Shown one piece after another: positions 16,358-22,477 of a stretch of 31,908 bases of DNA. Within the stretch, counting starts at the first letter, position 1; each line of letters starts with the position of its first letter. The stretch is from a virus: positions 1 to 31,908 of IMG/VR virus record IMGVR_UViG_3300032073_000133; one strand, given 5' to 3'. The notes under the pieces are model-generated. The model saw only the letters and a program-made list of their open reading frames with translations. It was not told the origin of the DNA and made no database searches. The position numbers and the translations under genes are program-made.

Positions 16358-17017
16358 ATGATAAACATTGACGAAAAAAACTACGAGTATTGCACTATTG
16401 ACCGCGAAGCGTGGCTTAAATCCACACTTGGCGAACCGGTGCAACATGACGCCATTGACGAACTGTTGGACAAAATCAACACCAGCAACGAATGGCTGTC
16501 CAATAACGAACCGCGCATTAAAGCGGAAATTGAGATACTGACGGGGCGCGAATACACTACGTCGAAGTTGATAAACACTTACAATGACGAAAACGATTTT
16601 GACGGTGACTTTTTGTTTTGTGTGTTTTCACCGTCGGAAGACACGTCATGTGGTGAATGGTATTACAGCAATGATGTATATGTAGCAGTTCAACGCCATT
16701 TGGGCGGCGATCCACGCGGCAACTACGGCAACGTTGAGCTATTTGGCCCGGTTGACAGTTTAGCAGACGGTTATTTCCTCGACTGGACGCTTGGTTGGTA
16801 TGCTACCGACTTGGCCGGGAAAGCTATTTCAGAAAATGAGGAAACTGGCATTGGCTACGCGCAAAACCCAACGTGCCACTTGGCCGAATTATTTAAAACC
16901 GGGAATCACGATTGGGAAATAATTACGCGCTATTCCCAAAAGTTAAAAGCTTTCATGGCCCGCACAAACGAGGGACGCACGGCCCTTTTGACCCCTTACA
17001 CTAATGCGGAATATTGA
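16358..17017 (+). CDS. Unknown acidic protein of the plus-strand island
   Basis: This 219-aa protein starts at the ATG at 16358 (MINIDEKNYEYC); an upstream GTG would overlap the membrane protein. Its body includes LTGREYTTSKLINTYNDEND, GEWYYSNDVYVAVQRHLGGD and GYFLDWTLGWYATDLAGK. No catalytic motif or membrane segment is seen, and I do not recognise a family. The N-terminal 100 residues are acidic and helical. Its coding sequence looks richer in G and C than the flanking genes (many GCG, CGC and GGC codons), suggesting separate acquisition. It is followed by other small acidic proteins on the same strand. Confidence 0.65.
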   Translation: MINIDEKNYEYCTIDREAWLKSTLGEPVQHDAIDELLDKINTSNEWLSNNEPRIKAEIEILTGREYTTSKLINTYNDENDFDGDFLFCVFSPSEDTSCGEWYYSNDVYVAVQRHLGGDPRGNYGNVELFGPVDSLADGYFLDWTLGWYATDLAGKAISENEETGIGYAQNPTCHLAELFKTGNHDWEIITRYSQKLKAFMARTNEGRTALLTPYTNAEY

Positions 17018-17021
17018 TGAC

Positions 17022-17387
17022 ATGAATAAAAAAGAATGCGCGAAAATGATAAATAGCCTAGATGAGTTCATAGACGCAAGAGGTTTAGGCGAAAAGACTT
17101 TCCAAGATATTGAACGCAACACTTACAAGTACACTAATTGTGGCGCGTGGATACAAGAGGATGTAGCGATAGAAGGGAAAGATTGTGTAGACTTTTTAGG
17201 GTGTGAGCACGAGGTTAAAACATTGCGGAAAGGTTTTATAATCGGATCTATTGTCGAGGGGGCAGAAGATTGTACGCCGGTAACTGTGTTTTACCCATTT
17301 ACATTACCGGATTTTTGGTCTGCTATTCAAAAAATAGAGGATGAGGCTGAAGAAATTTGGGACTACGCGCAGGGGTGCTACGATTAA
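17022..17387 (+). CDS. Unknown small acidic protein
   Basis: This 121-aa protein starts at the ATG at 17022 (MNKKECAKMINSLDEF); an in-frame ATG at 17004 would overlap the upstream stop. It has about 25 acidic residues against about 12 basic, and six cysteines (TNCGAWI, KDCVDFLGCEHEV, EDCTPV, QGCYD). The C-terminal part has VTVFYPFTLPDFWSAIQKIE followed by DEAEEIWD. It has no signal peptide or membrane segment. The function is unknown; the strong negative charge would fit a nucleic-acid mimic or an inhibitor, but that is speculation. Confidence 0.6.
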   Translation: MNKKECAKMINSLDEFIDARGLGEKTFQDIERNTYKYTNCGAWIQEDVAIEGKDCVDFLGCEHEVKTLRKGFIIGSIVEGAEDCTPVTVFYPFTLPDFWSAIQKIEDEAEEIWDYAQGCYD

Positions 17388-17419
17388 CGCTTGCGGCGTG
17401 TGTCCCACGGGATACACGG

Positions 17420-17442
17420 TGCAATTGTTACTAATGCAATTG
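17420..17442. repeat. TGCAATTG direct repeat before the 131-aa gene
   Basis: TGCAATTG occurs at 17420-17427 and again at 17435-17442, with 15 nt between repeat starts, about one and a half helical turns. Both contain the palindrome CAATTG and lie 19-40 nt before the start at 17461, in the only sizeable gap of the plus-strand island (17388-17460). It may be a protein-binding site or promoter element. The same gap holds GTGTGTCCC and GGGATACAC, which can form a small hairpin. Confidence 0.35.
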
Positions 17443-17460
17443 ATTTAATACAGTAGAAAT

Positions 17461-17856
17461 ATGCTAAAAACAATAGAAATAAATGACACACTTCAAGACA
17501 CCGTTGACCAGTGTATAGAAGATACTAAAGAACTATTGCTGGACTGGCTCAAAGACAATCCAGACGTGACAGAAACGCCTTGTTTACATAATGATTTAGA
17601 CTACGACGGACGATTTCACGAAATAATTGACGGAAACACGCCGATTTATTACCACGAAATAGACACCATTTTTTACCTACACGGGCATTTGTGCGAAGAA
17701 GCTTTCGAGAATTGTTTTGGGGCAGAAGCTAAAAAAGACGAGGGCTGGCCGTGTGGCTGGAAAGCGGCTGCTATTTATCAATATTTATCAGACAAAACGT
17801 GTGAGTGGTATCAAGAAAACGCAGAAGATTTTTTTACAAGCATTAATCAAAAATAA
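17461..17856 (+). CDS. Unknown acidic protein with Cys and His residues
   Basis: This 131-aa protein starts at the ATG at 17461. It is rich in acidic residues and has several Cys and His (TPCLHNDLDYDGRFHEIIDG, IFYLHGHLCEEAFENCFGAE and WPCGWKAAAIYQY). The C-terminal helix ends in CEWYQENAEDFFTSINQK. No catalytic signature, signal peptide or membrane helix is visible. It lies 1 nt before the next gene. I do not recognise the family; the Cys/His pattern might bind a metal. Confidence 0.6.
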   Translation: MLKTIEINDTLQDTVDQCIEDTKELLLDWLKDNPDVTETPCLHNDLDYDGRFHEIIDGNTPIYYHEIDTIFYLHGHLCEEAFENCFGAEAKKDEGWPCGWKAAAIYQYLSDKTCEWYQENAEDFFTSINQK

Positions 17857-17857
17857 T

Positions 17858-18364
17858 ATGAAAACAGAATCATTAATAGTAGCAATTCCGCATCAAGGCA
17901 GACCAATTCTTTCCCATGTATTAGATAACGAAGACGAGATTGTTGATAGTCTTTTACAACATTGGGTTGATGATGATTATGATCAAGATAACCAAGATTT
18001 AGGAGATGCAATCGACAGAGCGGGCCGAGATTATAGCAGTTTTGGAGTGTGGACTAAGGAGGAAATAATTAAACACGTTAAAAATAATAACACGCAAGGT
18101 CATCAAGGCATTGAGCTTCTAATTGAATTAAAAAAAGTTATTTACAATCACTGGTACGAAGAGGTTCGTGAAGATTTCATTGACGGGTTTAAAGAAACAT
18201 ACGGCTCAGAAACAAGAGCGGATGCTTTGAATGATTGGGATGCTTGGTCAAACAATATTCAAGGAGGCGCGGACAGCCTTGGTTTTGAAACTGAGCTTCA
18301 AGGATTTGCGAGCGGCAAAGAAGAAGGCGAGTTATGTAAGCAGATGAAGGAGGAAGCAGTATGA
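17858..18364 (+). CDS. Unknown acidic helical protein
   Basis: This 168-aa protein begins at the ATG at 17858, directly after the stop of the preceding gene. It contains LDNEDEIVDSLLQHWVDDDY, DQDNQDLGDAIDRAGRDYSS, FGVWTKEEII and LLIELKKVIYNHWYEEVRED. It has a very acidic central region and is mostly helical, with no transmembrane segment. The stop codon overlaps the start of the 48-aa gene (ATGA). The function is unknown. Its acidity and position with the two similar neighbours suggest a functional set. Confidence 0.6.
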   Translation: MKTESLIVAIPHQGRPILSHVLDNEDEIVDSLLQHWVDDDYDQDNQDLGDAIDRAGRDYSSFGVWTKEEIIKHVKNNNTQGHQGIELLIELKKVIYNHWYEEVREDFIDGFKETYGSETRADALNDWDAWSNNIQGGADSLGFETELQGFASGKEEGELCKQMKEEAV

Positions 18365-18507
18365 AAATAGAAAAGAAAACAGAAGAAGTAGTTTATATCA
18401 CAATCAACGGCAAAACCGTTTATATAGATGACAGCACAGGCGAATTAATAGTTAACGCTTGGGACGCTGAAACAGAGAAACCAATCAAACTAACTTTCGC
18501 AAAATGA
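18361..18507 (+). CDS. Very short unknown protein
   Basis: This 48-aa ORF (MKIEKKTEEVVYITINGKTV, then YIDDSTGELIVNAWDAETEK) is linked by 4-nt ATGA overlaps to the 168-aa gene upstream and to the RlpA-like gene downstream. This coupling strongly supports it being translated. It looks like a small beta-rich protein with a charged N-terminus. Its function is unknown. Confidence 0.6.
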   Translation: MKIEKKTEEVVYITINGKTVYIDDSTGELIVNAWDAETEKPIKLTFAK

Positions 18508-18863
18508 AACCCATATTTGCCGCTTCAATCTTAGCCGTGAGCGCGTTTCTAATTGCGGGGGGTATCAAACCCCCTGCTACATGGAAAAAGGGCGTGTGTA
18601 GCTACTACGGCGAACGCTACCGCAATAAACTTATGGCTAATGGAAAACCATTCAATCCAGATGCACTAACAGTGGCGCATAAATCGTTGCCGTTTGGGAC
18701 TAAAATATTGTTTAAACATGGGCCAAATCAAGTGCGGGTAACAGTTACAGACCGTGGGCCATTTGTGGCTGGGCGAGAATTCGACCTATCAAAACGGGCT
18801 TTTTCAAAACTAGCCCAAGTTGAGGCCGGAGTGATTACTCCAAAATGGAGGATAGTTGAATGA
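18504..18863 (+). CDS. RlpA-like lytic transglycosylase-type protein, candidate endolysin
   Basis: This 119-aa protein has an N-terminal hydrophobic segment (MKPIFAASILAVSAFLIAGG) without an obvious lipobox, followed by a double-psi beta-barrel domain of the RlpA type: GVCSYYGERYRNKLMANGKP, NPDALTVAHKSLPFGTKILF, VRVTVTDRGPFVAGREFDLS. The residues known to be essential in Pseudomonas RlpA (the His in AHxxLPFGT and Asp in xxDRGPF) are present at 59 and 83. RlpA enzymes cleave naked peptidoglycan strands. In a phage this is the best lysin candidate in the window, and the weakly hydrophobic, Ala/Gly-rich N-terminus could be a signal-arrest-release segment. The start overlaps the 48-aa gene, and the stop overlaps the 77-aa gene. 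Confidence 0.8.
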   Translation: MKPIFAASILAVSAFLIAGGIKPPATWKKGVCSYYGERYRNKLMANGKPFNPDALTVAHKSLPFGTKILFKHGPNQVRVTVTDRGPFVAGREFDLSKRAFSKLAQVEAGVITPKWRIVE

Positions 18864-19093
18864 CTGTTTATAAAATCACTTGGTCTGATAAGGAAGCCGG
18901 GACATTAGTTGACTGGGCAAGATCAAAGAAAGACGTGACTAAGGTTAAAGAGTATATTCGCTGGGGATACCGTGACCGGGGAGACTCTGAGCATTTTCAA
19001 GGCGGGTGGAATGTTTCAAAGCACATTGTCCAACCTAATAAGGAGGGACTCATCGTGTTTTTGAGGCGGCACATCCAGACCGACAACGGTTAA
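18860..19093 (+). CDS. Unknown small protein ending the plus-strand island
   Basis: This 77-aa protein (MTVYKITWSDKEAGTLVDWA, KKDVTKVKEYIRWGYRDRGD) starts with an ATGA overlap with the RlpA-like gene. It is mixed alpha/beta and basic toward the C-terminus (GLIVFLRRHIQTDNG). A strong terminator follows 21 nt later. Function unknown. Confidence 0.6.
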   Translation: MTVYKITWSDKEAGTLVDWARSKKDVTKVKEYIRWGYRDRGDSEHFQGGWNVSKHIVQPNKEGLIVFLRRHIQTDNG

Positions 19094-19114
19094 TCTAACT
19101 TTTCGCAACTCCAG

Positions 19115-19145
19115 CCTCGTCCAATCATCTTGGGCGGGGTTTTTT
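19115..19145 (+). terminator. Rho-independent terminator of the plus-strand island
   Basis: CCTCGTCCA (19115-19123) pairs with TGGGCGGGG (19131-19139) over nine positions with two G-U wobbles around a 7-nt loop, followed by six T residues (19140-19145). The wobble pairs only exist in the plus-strand RNA, which shows it works on that strand. It closes the island transcript before the leftward replication genes. Confidence 0.85.
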
Positions 19146-19160
19146 CGTATCCAGTGCCTA

Positions 19161-19263
19161 AAGTGCCTGAAGTGCCTCAATCTGGAACTTCCCCTATATA
19201 AATAACACATATATTACACACATTTCCATGTTTAAGGTATGAGTAGAGGCACTTCAGGCACTT
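19161..19263. repeat. Perfect 18-bp inverted repeat with iteron-like units; candidate origin
   Basis: AAGTGCCTGAAGTGCCTC at 19161-19178 is repeated in reverse complement at 19246-19263 with no mismatch; 67 nt of AT-rich sequence lies between. Each arm holds two 9-bp AAGTGCCT units, and a further AGTGCCT sits just before the left arm at 19153, giving five copies in all. The region is in a 189-nt gene-free gap (19094-19282) between the convergent island and helicase gene. Repeats flanking an AT-rich core are typical of replication origins or of regulator binding sites. The adjacent primase and helicase genes support the first, but nothing else proves it. Confidence 0.55.
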
Positions 19264-19282
19264 TTCAAATTCCTTAAATTTC

Positions 19283-20548
19283 TCAACCACTGGAAATCTG
19301 CCAAAGATGCTGGCCGTTACTCTTGAGAGTCTGGTACGCATCTGGTCTTAACGACTTCAACCTCCGCATATAAGTTTTCAAAGCCGTCGGATGGCTCAAC
19401 AATTTTTCAACCCTACCTCTATAAGTCATGTCATCCAGCAATCTGGTTTCCAATTCTTGTAAAGTACCGCGCCAAACCTTCTTCTTAGGCTGAATAATCA
19501 CCTCAATTAGCTCTGCAAGTCTCGCCTCTGGAGACATATCCCCTAAAATTTCAACAATTTCAGCATGATGATACGCCTTAATGCCAAATCGAGGGTCGGT
19601 TAGCTCTTTAGGGATGCGGTAATTTTCAATCATAAAGATAAATCCCGGCAATTCGTCCATCAACGCTCGCCAAAAAGCATCTCGACCATCTGGAGTATTA
19701 CATTCCATCGGCATTGTGGCGGGCGCAACTTTAAACAGCATGATCTTATCTTCAATCGACGCATCCAGCGGAGGCAGCATGATTAAATTCTCCGCCTCAT
19801 CGTTCACAGAGATTGTGAGTCGCCAACTTGGACTTAACATCAACGCATCTTTGTGTTTACCATGCCATTGCTGGAACTGGTTAACTGTAAAATCCTTAAT
19901 CTTAGTCCCAAATGTGCGTCTTGACGTAATATCAGCGTGGGCAGACTCATCAGCGATCATCAAATGCTCGGCTTGGAACAAATCGCTGTTAAACTCAGTC
20001 TTACCAGTGATGTATCGGTACGGACGAGCCAATCTGCCTCCCAACATTTCCGTAATCAGATCTTGGAACAAATTTTTGCCACAGTTCCGTGGGCCAGCCA
20101 TGACCAATGCTTGTCCCGGCATCGTTTTGCCAGCGTTCATCATTAAACGAGCCATGTGCAACCAACCAAAAACATAGTGCAATTGATCAGTAGTCCCGGC
20201 CATAAACAATTCTTCCAGTATTTGCTGGATCATTGGAAATGGCTTCGCAACACCCTCAATAATCATTGGATTATTCGTGACCAAAATGCGGTTATTCTTA
20301 AACATTTCCAAACCGACAGTGTGACCCGCCAGTGGGCCAGCATACTCACACGACGATTCACGAACCGTGACAGCCATGACGCGCTCAACCTCACTCATTA
20401 TTGAACCCTGTTGTTTTGTCCCGTCGATTCCGTACAATTTTAACTGTCGTTTTGTCTCATCTGGACTGAGCGACTGAAACACTCCGCGATTATCTTTCAT
20501 GTAGAATTTAGCGGAGCCAGCGTGGTAGTGTATTTCAAAAGGGAGCAT
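19283..20548 (-). CDS. SF3-type replicative helicase/ATPase (DUF5906-like)
   Basis: This 421-aa protein contains a P-loop ATPase domain: Walker A at 151-159 (AGPRNCGKN, where N replaces the usual T/S) and Walker B at 195-201 (HLMIADE). A sensor-type segment follows (PSWRLTISVNDEAENLIMLP), with PPLDASIEDKIMLFKV after it. This organisation is that of phage primase-associated SF3 helicases. The C-terminal 90 residues (LIEVIIQPKKKVWRGTLQEL, then RVEKLLSHPTALKTYMRRLK) form a helical, winged-helix-like tail. It overlaps the primase gene by 14 nt and would unwind DNA ahead of the polymerase. The helicase class is inferred. Confidence 0.75.
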   Translation of the reverse strand: MLPFEIHYHAGSAKFYMKDNRGVFQSLSPDETKRQLKLYGIDGTKQQGSIMSEVERVMAVTVRESSCEYAGPLAGHTVGLEMFKNNRILVTNNPMIIEGVAKPFPMIQQILEELFMAGTTDQLHYVFGWLHMARLMMNAGKTMPGQALVMAGPRNCGKNLFQDLITEMLGGRLARPYRYITGKTEFNSDLFQAEHLMIADESAHADITSRRTFGTKIKDFTVNQFQQWHGKHKDALMLSPSWRLTISVNDEAENLIMLPPLDASIEDKIMLFKVAPATMPMECNTPDGRDAFWRALMDELPGFIFMIENYRIPKELTDPRFGIKAYHHAEIVEILGDMSPEARLAELIEVIIQPKKKVWRGTLQELETRLLDDMTYRGRVEKLLSHPTALKTYMRRLKSLRPDAYQTLKSNGQHLWQISSG

Positions 20549-21365
20549 TAGAGGGGTTGAAGTAAATTATTTCTTGGATTTTACCGTTAGAGCGACGGCC
20601 GTTTGGCATACGAACAAATTGGGAGCGCGTCCACGTCGCTGGATCTGCGCCTAATTGACAAGCAACTTGAAAAAAATCTTTTTGAGCATCTTCACTGATG
20701 CCTTGAACATCGAACCAACCATGAATCGACTTGCCACCACTCATCACGGCACAACGTAAAGTCATGTGTTTAGCTAGATGAAATAAAACCCCAGCGTGAG
20801 TGTCGTGCGTCCCATTATCAAACTCCACAACCTGATACATCCTTGGCCCAGTGTTTTGGAGTGTATGTTGAGAACGTTTTCCCGCCTGTGTCTCTCCAAA
20901 TTTTTCAGTCATCGGGCTAGGTACAATAAACTGGAGTTGAGGTAGGTTGTTCCATTCAGATCGTGGCTTTGTAGCAAAATTTCCAGAGTCTAATCCACAA
21001 CATAACAACGGATCGCCTATAAATAATGCTTCCAGTGCTTCATTCGCGCTTGAACATTGTTCTGGTGAACCCTTTTTCAAATCGTCCAGTGTTCCATTCT
21101 CACTAGTCACGGATTCAATGGCATACTCATTTGGTTTCCTCCACATCGGGCGACTAACCAATCCACCTCTACCAATGCTTTTAAGCGCATTGATAACTTC
21201 TCCCGGTTGGAGTGGTCTAGTTGCGTGTTTTGCACAATAGATTTCAATTTCGTCAGGCGGGAAGCCAGCCTCGTTCAGTTTACAACACGCATGGAAGATC
21301 CATTTGTGTACGCCCGTCCCATTTGGTGGGCAGTCTTTGATTTTGGGAATTAGTATTTCGCTCAT
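20535..21365 (-). CDS. Archaeo-eukaryotic-type primase / primase-polymerase-like protein
   Basis: This 276-aa protein has an N-terminal helical domain (HKWIFHACCKLNEAGFPPDE, RPLQPGEVINALKS) similar to the PriCT-type module, and a C-terminal catalytic domain with AEP-like motifs. Motif I is VVEFDNG (E181, D183), motif II is SGGKSIHGWFDV (S213-x-H215, D219), and RSQFVRMPNGRRSNGKIQEI lies near the end. These match the pattern of phage AEP primases. The conserved order of domains is unusual: the PriCT-like module comes first. It is co-transcribed with the helicase and PolA. It would make RNA or DNA primers. Family assignment is from the motifs only. Confidence 0.7.
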   Translation of the reverse strand: MSEILIPKIKDCPPNGTGVHKWIFHACCKLNEAGFPPDEIEIYCAKHATRPLQPGEVINALKSIGRGGLVSRPMWRKPNEYAIESVTSENGTLDDLKKGSPEQCSSANEALEALFIGDPLLCCGLDSGNFATKPRSEWNNLPQLQFIVPSPMTEKFGETQAGKRSQHTLQNTGPRMYQVVEFDNGTHDTHAGVLFHLAKHMTLRCAVMSGGKSIHGWFDVQGISEDAQKDFFQVACQLGADPATWTRSQFVRMPNGRRSNGKIQEIIYFNPSNAPF

Positions 21366-21616
21366 GTTAAAAATATGTCTTGTTCAACTTCGCCCATGTA
21401 GGTTCGTTGGAGTCTTGGGTTTAAATCTTTCTCCGCAGCCCGAATCACTTCCTCAAGCTGTTCGGGAGATGCGTGTCTTGCAAAATACAAGAGTGCTAGT
21501 TTAGGTAGATTAGGGCGCAGCATCATTAGTTTTCCTTTGCCGTTTGCAATTTCTTTGGCCCGACGTTGGAGTCGTGCTTTGGCAACCATTGAGTGTTTTA
21601 TAGGTCGTTCAGCCAT
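21362..21616 (-). CDS. Small basic unknown protein
   Basis: This 84-aa protein is basic in its first half (MAERPIKHSMVAKARLQRRA) and has a helical second half (ALLYFARHASPEQLEEVIRA). The stop overlaps the primase start by 4 nt, and the start lies within the 3' end of the dNMP kinase gene. It may bind DNA. No family was recognised. Confidence 0.55.
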   Translation of the reverse strand: MAERPIKHSMVAKARLQRRAKEIANGKGKLMMLRPNLPKLALLYFARHASPEQLEEVIRAAEKDLNPRLQRTYMGEVEQDIFLT

Positions 21617-22176
21617 TGTCTTAATTTCTCAACTTCATTTTTTAAATCGTCCAGTGTTCCATTGTTATTGATAGTATAGTCCACCTCATACTCGTCCATA
21701 GCAGTCTCACTAGAGTGAGAGTCGATTGTGTCAGTGTCGCGCTGGACACGAACAATGGTTCCTCCAACGTCTTTCAAGAACTGCGCCTCATTTGGAAACC
21801 TAACATCCGTGACAATCGTCCACTGGTTGCCCGCCACTTCTAATTTAAATAGGTCAGCCTCCATAGCTTTAACCCAGTAATCTTCTCCATAAAACTGTCT
21901 CCTAAAATCTGCGCCCCATGCTTGGAGTAGCAACCTCAGAGATTCTTTATTATGTTCAACTTCCGCAACCGAGAGGCCAGTGATTTTTGCAATCTCTCGT
22001 TTTAGGTTGTCCGCGAACGCGGCTCGAACAGTTCCCGGTGTTTCCATCAACTGAAACACTGTGTCTTTACCGCTGCGTTTTTTTCCAGTCAGCCCGACGA
22101 TGCCCATCGTGCCAATTATGTCGCAAACACAGTCTATCAAGTCACATTCGGGACATGGGGTAGTGTGAGTATCCAT
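21598..22176 (-). CDS. Deoxynucleoside monophosphate kinase with N-terminal Cys motif
   Basis: This 192-aa protein (start at the ATG at 22176, in agreement with the leader hairpin upstream; the frame is open to a GTG at 22227) has the P-loop of phage dNMP kinases, GIVGLTGKKRSGKDTVFQLM, and the family segments RAAFADNLKREIAKITGL and LLQAWGADFRRQFYGEDYWV, with the nearby WTIVTDVRFPNEAQFLK. It phosphorylates dNMPs for phage DNA synthesis. Before the kinase domain is CPECDLIDCVC, a CxxC-x4-CxC motif that may bind zinc, not normally part of the enzyme. A later start at M24 would remove it. The stop lies inside the next gene. Confidence 0.8.
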   Translation of the reverse strand: MDTHTTPCPECDLIDCVCDIIGTMGIVGLTGKKRSGKDTVFQLMETPGTVRAAFADNLKREIAKITGLSVAEVEHNKESLRLLLQAWGADFRRQFYGEDYWVKAMEADLFKLEVAGNQWTIVTDVRFPNEAQFLKDVGGTIVRVQRDTDTIDSHSSETAMDEYEVDYTINNNGTLDDLKNEVEKLRQWLNDL

Positions 22177-22194
22177 TTTATTTAGACAAAGAGA

Positions 22195-22258
22195 TAGCCC
22201 CGACGGGTTTGTACCAGAGATGACCACGGGAGATGTGGATTTGAAAACGCCGGGGCTA
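22195..22258 (-). promoter_or_regulatory. Predicted folded leader RNA before the dNMP kinase
   Basis: On the minus strand, UAGCCCCG pairs with CGGGGCUA (22251-22258 with 22195-22202), extended by two further pairs across one mismatch. Within the 46-nt loop, CCAC/GUGG and GGU/ACC can form two smaller hairpins, giving a possible three-way junction. It lies between the 69-aa gene (stop at 22264) and the dNMP kinase ATG (22176). There is no U-tract, so it is not an ordinary terminator. It could be a translational regulator or an RNA-processing site; no known riboswitch class was recognised. Confidence 0.45.
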
Positions 22259-22263
22259 AAGTT

Positions 22264-22473
22264 TTATTTTTGGTTTGCGAGATGTTCCTCTAGCATTCGT
22301 CTCTCTGCGGGTGTTTCAGCGTAGAAACGTCCCGACAAAATGTTCTCCCTCATTTTTTTATTTATTTGCTGGCCCATTTTATGCAGCGATAGCCGCTCAG
22401 AATTTTGATGCCCAACAAGACTTGGCTGAATTGAGTTAGCCCGTGATCCCATAGTTATTAATCTGTCTGTCAT
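22264..22473 (-). CDS. Small unknown protein between polA and dNMP kinase
   Basis: This 69-aa protein (MTDRLITMGSRANSIQPSLV, then NSERLSLHKMGQQINKKMRE) is basic and helical, ending in ETPAERRMLEEHLANQK. It starts 4 nt after the polA stop. No family was recognised. Its position between replication genes suggests a role in nucleotide or DNA metabolism, but nothing in it shows this. Confidence 0.55.
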   Translation of the reverse strand: MTDRLITMGSRANSIQPSLVGHQNSERLSLHKMGQQINKKMRENILSGRFYAETPAERRMLEEHLANQK

Positions 22474-22477
22474 AAAG

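Noticed and set aside
17022-18364. ArdA-type antirestriction proteins
   Set aside because: The proteins are acidic, but I see no ArdA sequence motif; the DNA-mimic idea stays a hypothesis based on charge.
19246-19263. Leftward terminator for the helicase gene formed by the inverted repeat
   Set aside because: The arms are 67 nt apart and no T-run follows on the minus strand, so an intrinsic terminator is unlikely.
22195-22258. Known riboswitch class before the dNMP kinase
   Set aside because: The stem-loop pattern does not match a class I can recall with confidence; it is reported only as a folded leader.
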